Position numbers and translations under genes: made by a program. Of a stretch of DNA of 64,000 nucleotides, positions 18,419 through 28,216 are shown one piece after another (position 1 is the first letter of the stretch; the number at the start of each line of letters is the position of its first letter). The notes beneath the pieces were generated by a model that saw only the letters and a program-made list of their open reading frames with translations, was not told the DNA's origin and did not search any database. The stretch lies in contig NZ_CP047117.1 in the NCBI RefSeq assembly GCF_030440535.1, positions 1,915,953-1,979,952 on the forward strand, written 5' to 3'. This DNA is from Corynebacterium capitovis DSM 44611 (GTDB taxonomy: Bacteria; Actinomycetota; Actinomycetes; Mycobacteriales; Mycobacteriaceae).

Positions 18419-20349
18419 TCTTTAACCTCCTGGGAGCGTGCGCGGATGGATTCGAGGACGGTTTCGATTTCTGCGTCGAGCTCTTCCAGCGTCGGCATTT
18501 CCTCTGGCTTGTAGAACATCCGGGTCATGGGAATTTCGTAACCGACTTTGGCTTCGGCCATGTCCCACATGAGGTCTGGCGCGAAGGGGAGGACTTCCCG
18601 TGCCATGTGCTCGTCGATGTCTTCGGTGAGTGGGATGCGCTCGGTGATCCGGGTTGCTTTGTCGATGACTTTGTTGCCTTTGTGGTCGACGGCTTCCGGA
18701 GCGTTGCTGTCCTCGACGGCTACGGCGGTCATGATGTGGCCGAGCAGGGGGGACCCCATCTTCAGCCCGGCGGAGGCCGCCGCCTTTTTCAGGTGTGCGG
18801 GAAGGTCGTTCCAGGCCACACCGTCGCAGGAGCGGATGATGGCTTCATGGCCGGTCAGAGCCTGCTTGTGGCTCATGGCCGCGGCCACGGTCTCATCGGT
18901 GATGAGGGTGGAGTAGCGCATAATCCGATACATCGGCACATCGGTAAAACCCAGCTCATCCGGGGTGACAACCTTGGAGTACTCCGGGTCGGCCTCCTCG
19001 AAGGCGTTGTAGAGATCCAGGATGAATTTGCGGTCGTCGTCGGAGAATTCGCGGCGTTTGTTGCCCATGCTCTTGCGCATTGGGGACCAGGTGCCGGTGG
19101 CGTCGACCAGCTGGATTTTTCCGTCACGCTTAGGTTCCTTGTTCTTGTCCAGGATCCACACATAGGTGGCGATGCCGGTGTTGTAGAACATCTCGGTCGG
19201 AAGCGCGATGATCGCGTCGATGAGGTTGCCGTTGATCAGCCAGTTACGGATCTGGTCCGGGCCGGACTGGGGCCCGCCGGTAAACAGCGGTGAGCCGTTG
19301 GTGACCACGCCTGCTCGCCCACCCTTGTTAGTGCCGTGTTTTTTGTCCTTGAGCTTGTGGACGACGTGGCTGAGAAACAGCATCTGCCCGTCAGAAACCG
19401 GGGGAAGCCCATGGCTGAATCGGGAACCCTCGACCTTGGATTCGCGAACGACGGCGTCCTTGGAGCGTTTCCAGTCGGTGCCGTAGGGAGGGTTGGACAG
19501 CACGTAGTCGTACTGCTCACCGGCGTAGCGGTCGTTGGCCAGGGTGTCGCCGTCGCGGATGGCGTCCGGGGATTCCCCGGAGACGATGAGGTCGGATTTG
19601 CCCAGGGCGAGGGACTCGGCCATCATTTCCTGGCCGTAGACGGAGACCTCGATTTTCGGGTTGAGTTCTTCCATGGCGCGTTTGGCCACGAGCAGCATGC
19701 CGCCGGTGCCGGCGGCCGGGTCATAGACGGTGCGGGCAGGGGCCTTACCGTAGAGACCGTCGTCGTCGCTGGAGAGTAAAACATCGACCATGAGGCGGAT
19801 GGCATCTCGTGGAGTGTAGAACTCACCTGCAACCTGGCCGTTTTCGGAAAATGAGCGGTACATCAAGTTCTCGAAGAGATCCGCCATGGCATTTTCCCCG
19901 AGCGCTGCGTCGGACAAATCGATCTCCGAGAAGTGCTTTACCACGCCCCATAGAACGTTGTTTTCCTCGAGCTTAATCAACAATTCGGGGAACTTGAACG
20001 CGGCCCAAACATCGCGCACGTTGGCGGAAAAAGCGTCGAGGTACGTGAGCATACCCTGCCGAACATGGTCGTCACTGCCTCCAATGGTTGCCAGGGACAG
20101 CTCAGACGTGTTGTAGAAAGATAGGCCATGTTCCGAGCGAATAAGAGCGTTCCACATTCCTTCGGGAAATTGGGTGTGTCCGATCGTGCGAAGGACATCC
20201 GCCCTCGTCGGTTCAAGAAGGCACTCCAGTCTCCGCAAGACGGTGAATGGGAGGATGTAGTCGCCGTATGCCTGGCGCGGTACGACACCGCGTAGATAAG
20301 TGTCGGCCGTCTGCCAAACAGCCTGGTAGAGCGAAGTAGATGACGCCAT
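18415..20349 (-). CDS. hsdM: Type I DNA methyltransferase subunit M (HsdM)
   Basis: 644 residues: N-terminal helical HsdM_N (about 1-150) and N6-adenine methyltransferase domain with the SAM motif DPAAGTGGML and the catalytic NPPY (LSNPPYGTDW). A long C-terminal region follows, with a short helical tail for S-subunit contact. It is the first gene of hsdM-hsdS-hsdR plus the accessory gene. The ATG at 20349 follows a weak ribosome site; about 235 bases of gene-free, A+T-rich DNA upstream must hold the promoter. Confidence 0.95.
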   Translation of the reverse strand: MASSTSLYQAVWQTADTYLRGVVPRQAYGDYILPFTVLRRLECLLEPTRADVLRTIGHTQFPEGMWNALIRSEHGLSFYNTSELSLATIGGSDDHVRQGMLTYLDAFSANVRDVWAAFKFPELLIKLEENNVLWGVVKHFSEIDLSDAALGENAMADLFENLMYRSFSENGQVAGEFYTPRDAIRLMVDVLLSSDDDGLYGKAPARTVYDPAAGTGGMLLVAKRAMEELNPKIEVSVYGQEMMAESLALGKSDLIVSGESPDAIRDGDTLANDRYAGEQYDYVLSNPPYGTDWKRSKDAVVRESKVEGSRFSHGLPPVSDGQMLFLSHVVHKLKDKKHGTNKGGRAGVVTNGSPLFTGGPQSGPDQIRNWLINGNLIDAIIALPTEMFYNTGIATYVWILDKNKEPKRDGKIQLVDATGTWSPMRKSMGNKRREFSDDDRKFILDLYNAFEEADPEYSKVVTPDELGFTDVPMYRIMRYSTLITDETVAAAMSHKQALTGHEAIIRSCDGVAWNDLPAHLKKAAASAGLKMGSPLLGHIMTAVAVEDSNAPEAVDHKGNKVIDKATRITERIPLTEDIDEHMAREVLPFAPDLMWDMAEAKVGYEIPMTRMFYKPEEMPTLEELDAEIETVLESIRARSQEVKE

Positions 20350-20585
20350 GAAGAACCTTTTTCCTATTCCAAGTGAAGTAACTACTGCATATCATGCCGT
20401 GGCATTCAGACAGTGCACAGGCTTCATCGAATGACTGCACGAAACCGTTTTGTAGTGGGGCCTGTCGTACTTGCCGATACTTCATTTTTTTAGGCGCCCT
20501 GACCTCTCGAAATTCCCGGCTAGTCATGGGAGACAATGCCGGGGGTTGAGCACGTAGACGCCAGCAGCGTGCTTGGACAGGCAGA

Positions 20586-21545
20586 TCAACGGGTAGCGGT
20601 AACAACCCCCTCCGCCGCCCGCTTCGCATACGGCCCGACACCGGTAATCGTCGCAGCTCCGGGGCCCACCCGGTCTCCGTAGCCGACGAGAAACACCCCG
20701 GGCTCGTGGAGCACGGAACGCACAGGGCCCAGGGCGGGGCGAAAGCCGGTGCACCAGATGAGGTGGGCGGTGGTGACGTTGGAAAGCGATGCGAACATGG
20801 GGGTGGCCTTCAGACGACCGGAGTCTCGGGCCTCGCGCACGGTGGGGAGAGCGACGATGTCGCCGAGGGAGGAGTCGGTACCCGGGTCGGCCTCACCGCG
20901 GGCGACGGCGATCGCACGGTCACGGTTGCGGCGGAAGAGGACGCGCCCGTCGACGTCATCGGGCATCCAGCGGGGTTCGCCGCGGGTGTACCAGGTGACG
21001 TCGGCAACTGAGGTGAGCTCCGCCGCGATCTGGGCGCCCGAGTTGGCCCCGCCGACGACCGCGACCGTGGACCCACGAAACGGCTCGGGGCCGGGGTAGT
21101 AAGCGGAGTGCCACTGCCGGCCCGTGAACGTGCCGGGGTAGTAGGGGACGAAGGGGGCGGACCACGTGCCGGTGGCTGCGACGATGGTTCGGGCGGTCCA
21201 GGTGCGGCCTCCGGCGCGCACGTGGAAGGCCCCGTCGTCGCGGATCACGGAGTCGACGTGCACGGGGCGCTCGACGGGGATGTTGTAGCGCTGCTCATAG
21301 GCCGTGAGGTACTCCACGACGTGCCGGGCGGGCGGGAAACCCTCGTGGTAGGGCATGGGCCAGCCGGGGAGGTTGGAGAAGCCGGAGGTAGAGAAGAGAG
21401 TCATGGACGGCCAGGCGTGGCGCCAGGCGCCGCCCGGCGCGGGCTGGTCGTCGAGGACGACGTAGTTCACGCCGGATTTGCGCAGGTAGTACGCCGTGGC
21501 GAGGCCGGACTGGCCGCCGCCGATGACGGTTGCGTCGTAAAGCAT
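20586..21545 (-). CDS. arsO: FAD-dependent monooxygenase, ArsO-like
   Basis: 319 residues with the FAD-binding GGGQSGLATAYYL at the N-terminus, a central NADP-binding VVGGANSGAQIA, and the ATG-type segment VAATGTWSAP. It resembles small flavin monooxygenases of ars operons (ArsO). Its ATG directly follows the arsR stop, so arsR-arsO is one transcription unit under the ArsR operator. A role in organoarsenical oxidation or thiol-arsenic redox is inferred from family and context. A degraded partial copy lies at 23738-23885. Confidence 0.82.
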   Translation of the reverse strand: MLYDATVIGGGQSGLATAYYLRKSGVNYVVLDDQPAPGGAWRHAWPSMTLFSTSGFSNLPGWPMPYHEGFPPARHVVEYLTAYEQRYNIPVERPVHVDSVIRDDGAFHVRAGGRTWTARTIVAATGTWSAPFVPYYPGTFTGRQWHSAYYPGPEPFRGSTVAVVGGANSGAQIAAELTSVADVTWYTRGEPRWMPDDVDGRVLFRRNRDRAIAVARGEADPGTDSSLGDIVALPTVREARDSGRLKATPMFASLSNVTTAHLIWCTGFRPALGPVRSVLHEPGVFLVGYGDRVGPGAATITGVGPYAKRAAEGVVTATR

Positions 21546-21884
21546 CTAGCCGATCTCCAGGATTCCTCGCAGCTCGGCGAAGGGCTCGACCCGTACCGTG
21601 TGGACGACGCTGCGGCCGCGTTGCTCGCGGGTGAGCAGGCCGGCCTCGGTGAGCTTTTTGAGGTGGTGGGAAACCGTGGGCTGGCTCAGGCCCAGTTTAT
21701 CGGTCAGCTCGTTGACAGTGACGGGGCCGCAGCCGCCCGCCGCGAGGTGGGAAAGGATCTGCAGGCGCACGGGTTGAGCGAGGACCTTGAACAGCGCGGC
21801 GTAGTGATCCGCGTCGGTGTCGGTCAGGGGGCCGGTGTTGAGGGAGCAGCAGCTGGGGGCGTCGAGAAGCGATTGCGCGCGCAT
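21546..21884 (-). CDS. arsR: ArsR-family arsenite-responsive repressor
   Basis: 112 residues, ArsR/SmtB winged helix (LSQPTVSHHLKKLTEAGLL is the recognition helix). Start at 21884 gives a normal size; the longer frame would cross the operator and the acr3 start. Cys12, Cys13 and Cys52 have the same spacing as the As(III) ligands Cys15, Cys16 and Cys55 known for C. glutamicum ArsR, a pattern different from the CxC type of E. coli. It represses itself, arsO and the divergent acr3-arsC until As(III) or Sb(III) binds. Confidence 0.93.
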   Translation of the reverse strand: MRAQSLLDAPSCCSLNTGPLTDTDADHYAALFKVLAQPVRLQILSHLAAGGCGPVTVNELTDKLGLSQPTVSHHLKKLTEAGLLTREQRGRSVVHTVRVEPFAELRGILEIG

Positions 21885-21893
21885 GCGCCTATT

Positions 21894-21913
21894 ATATCGA
21901 CGTACATCGATAT
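21894..21913. promoter_or_regulatory. ArsR operator in the arsR/acr3 divergent promoter
   Basis: ATATCGA (21894-21900), six bases, then TCGATAT (21907-21913) form a perfect 7-bp inverted repeat. It is 12 bases upstream of the acr3 ATG and 10 upstream of the arsR ATG. The size and location match ArsR operators, so one site can shut both directions. Confidence 0.8.
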
Positions 21914-21924
21914 GAAAGGATGCC

Positions 21925-22971
21925 ATGTCATTCCTCGTCCGCTTCCTGCCACTGTGGATCCTGCTCGCGATGGTGGCGGGGCTCCTACTCGGACGCGCTC
22001 TACCTGGCCTTGCCCCGGCCCTCGACACGATGAAAGTGGGCAGCGTCTCCCTGCCCATTGCGCTCGGCCTGCTGGTCATGATGTACCCGCCGCTGGCCAA
22101 AGTGCGTTACGACAAAACCCGCGAGATTGTCGCAGACAAACGCCTGATGGTCGTTTCTCTCGTGCTCAACTGGCTAGTCGGGCCGGCGGTCATGTTCGCA
22201 TTGGCATGGGCTTTTCTTCCCGACGCCCCCGAGCTGCGCACAGGCCTCATCATCGTTGGGTTGGCGCGGTGCATCGCCATGGTGCTGGTGTGGACGGACA
22301 TGTCTTGCGCTGACCGGGAAGCAACCGCGGTACTCGTGGCCATCAACTCGCTTTTTCAAGTTCTGATGTTCGGGGTGCTTGGGTGGTTTTACCTGCAGGT
22401 GCTCCCATCGTGGCTGGGGTTACCTACCGCTTCCGCTAGCTTCTCGCTCCGCGCGATTGTGACATCGGTGCTGGTTTTCTTGGGCATCCCGCTTGTCGCC
22501 GGGGCGCTGTCGCGTGTGGTGGGGGAGAGGCTGCGCGGTCGGGATTGGTACGAGTCGGTCTACCTGCCCCGAATCTCGCCCTTGGCGCTGATCGGGTTGC
22601 TTTACACGGTGGTGCTGCTGTTTTCGCTGCAAGGAAACCAGATCACGTCCCAGCCGTGGGCTGTCGTTCGCATGGCAGCACCCCTGCTGTGTTACTTCGT
22701 CGGCATGTTTACCCTGTCCCTGGCGGTATCGAAGGCGGTGGGCATGAACTACGCCCAGTCCGCCGCGGTGTCGTTCACGGCGGCCGGTAACAACTTTGAA
22801 CTCGCCATTGCAGTGGCCATCGGGACGTTTGGCGCGACCTCGGGTGAGGCGCTGGCCGGCACTATCGGCCCGATGATTGAGATACCTGTGCTGGTTGGGC
22901 TGGTTTACACGATGCTGGCCCTCGGACCCCGACTCTTCCGTAATGACCCGACTCTTCCCGAAAGGCGCTGA
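21925..22971 (+). CDS. acr3: ACR3-family arsenite efflux transporter
   Basis: 348 residues, ten predicted membrane segments. The conserved Cys of ACR3 in the fourth segment is present (GLARCIAMVLVW, Cys116), and so is MIEIPVLVGLVY with the essential Glu near the C-terminus. It exports As(III) with the proton gradient. It has an AAAGGA ribosome site. It is followed by arsC after three bases and repressed by ArsR through the shared operator. Confidence 0.94.
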   Translation: MSFLVRFLPLWILLAMVAGLLLGRALPGLAPALDTMKVGSVSLPIALGLLVMMYPPLAKVRYDKTREIVADKRLMVVSLVLNWLVGPAVMFALAWAFLPDAPELRTGLIIVGLARCIAMVLVWTDMSCADREATAVLVAINSLFQVLMFGVLGWFYLQVLPSWLGLPTASASFSLRAIVTSVLVFLGIPLVAGALSRVVGERLRGRDWYESVYLPRISPLALIGLLYTVVLLFSLQGNQITSQPWAVVRMAAPLLCYFVGMFTLSLAVSKAVGMNYAQSAAVSFTAAGNNFELAIAVAIGTFGATSGEALAGTIGPMIEIPVLVGLVYTMLALGPRLFRNDPTLPERR

Positions 22972-22974
22972 ACC

Positions 22975-23400
22975 ATGGCCACCCCCTCCGTTCTCTTCGT
23001 CTGCGTAAGTAATCGCGGAAAGTCCCGCATGGCCGCGGCCCTGGCTACTAAATACGCCGGTAGCTCGCTAGACGTTTATTCTGCGGGAACTCGGCCGGGC
23101 TCTGGAATGAATGCGGAGTCTGCCGCAGCTGTGGCGGAGGTAGGCGCCGACATGACCCGCGACTATCCCAAGCCCGTCGATCCAGACCTGCTTCGAAGCG
23201 TTGACCGCGTGGTCATTCTTGGTTCAAACGCCCAGCTGACTATGCCCTCCGATGCCCGTGGCACGTTTGAGCGCTGGGTCACCGACGAGCCGTCCCTCCG
23301 TGGCATCGAGGGCATGGAGCGGATGCGGCTGATTCGCGATGACATTGATGTGCGGGTGCGCGGGCTTCTTCGGGAGCTGGTTCCTGAGGAGGAGCGCTGA
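22975..23400 (+). CDS. arsC: ArsC-type arsenate reductase, low-molecular-weight phosphatase fold (mycothiol-type)
   Basis: 141 residues. [18 protein letters not shown] has the P-loop Cys10 of LMW phosphatases, but the usual Arg of CX5R is Lys16, as in actinobacterial arsenate-mycothiol transferase relatives. The general-acid region is less clear (VTDEPSL). It starts three bases after acr3 and is probably coupled to it. Expected reaction: arsenate plus mycothiol to an As(V)-mycothiol adduct, then reduction through mycoredoxin. The family is clear; the thiol partner is inferred from the phylum. Confidence 0.85.
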   Translation: MATPSVLFVCVSNRGKSRMAAALATKYAGSSLDVYSAGTRPGSGMNAESAAAVAEVGADMTRDYPKPVDPDLLRSVDRVVILGSNAQLTMPSDARGTFERWVTDEPSLRGIEGMERMRLIRDDIDVRVRGLLRELVPEEER

Positions 23401-23415
23401 CGCTGCATTACAAAT

Positions 23416-23491
23416 GCTTCACTGAGGCGATTTTTCGTTCACTGAAGGGTCAGATCCGTTCAGTGAAGCATCGGGGAGCTTCACTGAGGCG
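23416..23491. repeat. Clustered TTCACTGA repeats
   Basis: Four copies of a CTTCACTGA-type word lie in 76 bases. GCTTCACTGAGGCG is directly repeated at 23416-23429 and 23478-23491. Between them TTCACTGAA (23438-23446) and TTCAGTGAA (23459-23467) make a 9-bp inverted repeat with a 12-base loop. It begins 16 bases past the arsC stop, so it could act as a terminator hairpin, but the T run is missing. The direct repeats suggest something else, such as a duplication. Confidence 0.5.
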
Positions 23492-23711
23492 CCGAATCTG
23501 GGCGGCGATCTCGCTTCCGCCCAAGCACCACCGCCACTAAACACGCCACGCTCACAATGGCCGCGATACGCACCGCCAACGGTTGTTCCTGGGGCGGTTG
23601 TGGGTGTTCTCGTTGGGCAGCTGGCAGTGCCCCAACCACAATGGCGGAAGTGCCTGACGCCGCGATTGGGCAGCCTCTCCCGTAGCGAATAGCGATCTCG
23701 CGCCAGCTCGA

Positions 23712-23727
23712 TGTTTCACGTGAAACA
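23712..23727. other. parS: parS site 1
   Basis: Exact TGTTTCACGTGAAACA, the ParB-binding consensus. It is the most distal of five in the window, about 40 kb from dnaA, in non-coding DNA between arsC and thiC and next to the arsO remnant. Confidence 0.93.
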
Positions 23728-23737
23728 TTTTCGGGTC

Positions 23738-23885
23738 GGACGACACCCTCCACCGCCCTTTGTCGAACCAGAACGGGGCAGAAGCCGGTGCACCAGATGA
23801 GGTGGGCGGCGGTGGCGTCGGAAAGCGATGCGAACATGGGGGTGACTCCCATGCGGCCGGAGTCTAGGGGCGACGATGTCACCTG
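23738..23885 (-). pseudogene. Decayed partial copy of the arsO-type monooxygenase
   Basis: On the minus strand this stretch reads TPMFASLSDATAAHLIWCTGF, nearly the same as the arsO segment TPMFASLSNVTTAHLIWCTGF. About 90 bases around 23773-23870 are close to identical to 20736-20832. The sequence then jumps from the WCTGF segment to RAVEGVV, skipping most of the last ~45 residues of ArsO. It also lacks the residues between GDIVAL and DSGR. There is no start and no remaining FAD or NADP motif. It is a relic with internal deletions, not a gene. The rest of 23492-23740 holds only a weak open frame with one hydrophobic stretch. Confidence 0.75.
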
Positions 23886-23898
23886 CACGCCCCGCACC

Positions 23899-25733
<1,835 letters not shown>

Positions 25734-25933
25734 ACGGTGTGAGGAATTAGTTTAGCGGTTGCAGGTAAGGGATGTGGGAAGCGGGTTTCCACGAAGGTGT
25801 GGTCTCAGGTCACCCGACACCGTCGCCGCGCAGGCGGCGGGCAGGACCTTCTAGTCCGGCAGACTGCCCCGCGTCGCGCACCCCCCTGATGAAGCTGCTC
25901 AACCTTCGACGTGGAGTTTTGTGGGCGACGACG

Positions 25934-26590
25934 TTACATGCCCGTCTCGGCTGCAGCAGCTTCGAGGTCGTTGCGTACTCGGTTAACCTGCCATGCCAGA
26001 GCGAAGCTGAGTACACCCGACACAACTCCCCATATGCCTGCAACAAGTACCGCCGCGACAAGGCTCTCGCCCGGCCGAGCAATGACGAAGTAAACCATCA
26101 GAACACCGAAAATCATATTGACGATGCCCAAGAAGATTAGCCACCCGTTGCCGGAGCTGAACATGGGAATTGCTCGGAAAATAACGACGAACGCCATGAC
26201 CCAGAGCGAAAACAGAACGAGGAAGATCCCAGTCTCGATTGGAACAAAGAAGAGGAGAATACCGATAATAAGCTCGAGAACACCGAAGAAGGCGTCCCAT
26301 CCCCAGCCAGACACGACATCGCGTTCACGGAACGCAAAAACGATCTGGGCGATGCCACCGAAAATCAGCCAGAGAGAGAACAGAATGCCCACCACCGGGG
26401 GCAGGGCAACGGTAGCCGAAAGCGGGGAAGCGAGAACGAGAATGCCAAACAGCAGCGCAATCACGCCGCGGAAGATAAGCCAAGCGACGCTGACATTGCC
26501 CAGAACCTTCAGAGAATGCTGGGCATCCGAGACGCGCCGCTGGTAAAACGACTGGTTTGGCGGGGGAGTAGCAGAAGGGGTCGACATCAT
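25934..26590 (-). CDS. HdeD/DUF308 family membrane protein
   Basis: 218 residues with six hydrophobic segments and the paired-helix repeats of DUF308 (HdeD): VAWLIFRGVIALLFGIL, then VGILFSLWLIFGGIAQIVFAF and repeats of the same pattern. The N-terminus is a short Pro/Ser-rich cytoplasmic tail. In E. coli HdeD is linked to acid stress; in actinobacteria the role is unknown. Two ATGs in tandem (26585-26590) make the exact start unsure by one residue. Confidence 0.8.
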   Translation of the reverse strand: MMSTPSATPPPNQSFYQRRVSDAQHSLKVLGNVSVAWLIFRGVIALLFGILVLASPLSATVALPPVVGILFSLWLIFGGIAQIVFAFRERDVVSGWGWDAFFGVLELIIGILLFFVPIETGIFLVLFSLWVMAFVVIFRAIPMFSSGNGWLIFLGIVNMIFGVLMVYFVIARPGESLVAAVLVAGIWGVVSGVLSFALAWQVNRVRNDLEAAAAETGM

Positions 26591-26783
26591 GAACCTTTCT
26601 AAGATGTGTTAAAGGGAGCCGCGTAAGCGCCCTAGTGCAGCTGCTGACCCGCCGAAACGACGCGCCCCGCAGCCCCCCACATAATAATCGCTACTGCGAT
26701 TACAGGTATCTCACAGTTTGTAGCCAGTAGGGCAGTTCCCGGACGTTCTGCAGTACGGCGTTGAAGCCAGAAAACCCGAGTCT

Positions 26784-26859
26784 GGGGGAGTAGAGCAAAG
26801 TGCAAAAACCGCACCCTTACACCGGCAAAACCCCCACGTTGCTCTACTTTGCTCCCCCC
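26784..26859. repeat. Palindromic intergenic repeat, single copy
   Basis: GGGGGAGTAGAGCAAAG at one end and TTGCTCTACTTTGCTCCCCC at the other form imperfect long inverted ends around a C/A-rich core. The ends match those of the tandem repeat at 47882-48047 (GTAGAGCAAC and GCTCTACTTTGC), so this is a dispersed family. It lies in the 316-base gap 26591-26906; nothing else is seen in that gap. Confidence 0.6.
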
Positions 26860-26906
26860 ACCTGACACCGCGATGCTCGCGAAGTTTCAGGGTACCTTCC
26901 GGTTCT

Positions 26907-28118
26907 CTAACTAAATGCCGAAATCCCCGTCATCTTCTGCCCCAGGATGAGCGTGTGCATCTCGTCGGTGCCCTCGTAGGTGCGCACCGACTCGAGATTC
27001 GCGGCGTGCCGGATAGGGGAGTAGTCGTGGATAATGCCATTGCCTCCGAAAATGGTGCGCGCCTCTCGGCAGATATCAATTGCCGTGCGGGTGTTTTGCA
27101 GCTTGGCCAGCGAGATCTGACTGATGTCCAAGGTATCCGCGTCCTTGTGGCGCCCCACGTGCAGAGCAAGTAGGTACCCCTGGTTCAATCCGGCCGCCAT
27201 GTCAACGAGCTTCTTCTGAGTCAGCTGGAACCCGGTGATCGGCCGGCCGAATTGCGTGCGTTCCCCAGCGTAGGCCAAGGCCTGCTCGAGTGAATCGCGG
27301 GCGGCGCCGAGCACGCCCCACCCGATCCCGTAGCGGGCTTCATTCAGGCAAGTCAGTGGCGCTTTCAGGCCAAAGGTGGCGGGAAGGATGTTGGCATGGG
27401 GGACGGTGGCGTCGACAAGCGTGATGTGCGATTGCGTCGACACTCGCATGGAGAGCTTCTTCTCAATGGGTGTGGCCGTGAAGCCGGGCGTACCCTTAGG
27501 CACGAGGAATCCGGCGATGGTTTCCTCGCGGCCCTGCGGTGCGTCGAACCCCGCGGCTTCGAGGTCCGCCGTGCTGACTTTCGCCCAGATCACGGTGATG
27601 TCCGCGAGGTGGGCCAAACCGATCCACCGCTTTTCGCCGTTGAGAACCCAGCCGGCCTTGGGTGAGTATGCCGCGCGGGTGGTCATGGAGGCCGGGTCTG
27701 AACCCGCCCTGGGCTCCGTCAGCCCGAAGGCACCGAGCAACTCGCCCGCCGCCATCCTGGGCAGGTATTCGCGCTTCTGCTCCTCGGATCCGTGCTTATA
27801 TATCGCGGTCATCGCGAGGGATCCAAGGACCGACAAGATCGTACGCAGGCCCGAATCGGCCGCCTCGACTTCGAGCATGGCAAGCCCATAATCGACGGCG
27901 GAACGCCCCGGACAGCCGTAACCGCTCAGGTGGGCACCGATCATGCCCCGCTTTGCGAACTCCGGGATCAGTTCGAGCGGCACGTACGCGTCCTCATACC
28001 ACTGGCCCACGCGCGGTTTAATCTCGGCTTCGACGAACTCGCGAACACCATCCCGCCACGCGGTCTCGTCCTGGCTAAGCAGGCTGTCGAAGTCAATCAA
28101 GTCTGATGCGTCGCTCAT
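26907..28118 (-). CDS. Acyl-CoA dehydrogenase, glutaryl-CoA-dehydrogenase-like
   Basis: 403 residues from the ATG at 28118, which has AAGGAG before it; an earlier in-frame start at 28166 would reach back toward the divergent promoter. The sequence is closest in pattern to glutaryl-CoA dehydrogenase: IGAHLSGYGCPG, SVLGSLAMTAIYKHGSEEQK and FGLTEPRAGSDP. The catalytic base of the family is in RTYEGTDEMH. FAD-dependent alpha,beta-dehydrogenation of an acyl-CoA is certain; the substrate is not. It is divergent from the DtxR-family gene. Confidence 0.82.
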   Translation of the reverse strand: MSDASDLIDFDSLLSQDETAWRDGVREFVEAEIKPRVGQWYEDAYVPLELIPEFAKRGMIGAHLSGYGCPGRSAVDYGLAMLEVEAADSGLRTILSVLGSLAMTAIYKHGSEEQKREYLPRMAAGELLGAFGLTEPRAGSDPASMTTRAAYSPKAGWVLNGEKRWIGLAHLADITVIWAKVSTADLEAAGFDAPQGREETIAGFLVPKGTPGFTATPIEKKLSMRVSTQSHITLVDATVPHANILPATFGLKAPLTCLNEARYGIGWGVLGAARDSLEQALAYAGERTQFGRPITGFQLTQKKLVDMAAGLNQGYLLALHVGRHKDADTLDISQISLAKLQNTRTAIDICREARTIFGGNGIIHDYSPIRHAANLESVRTYEGTDEMHTLILGQKMTGISAFS

Positions 28119-28216
28119 GGGCGTACTCCTTCGTGAGGATTCTGAGGCAAAGCTTCCGTCTCCCATTTAAGTACGGCGACCCGTCGCGCGTGCTGGAGCT
28201 ATTACACTTTCGCCTC

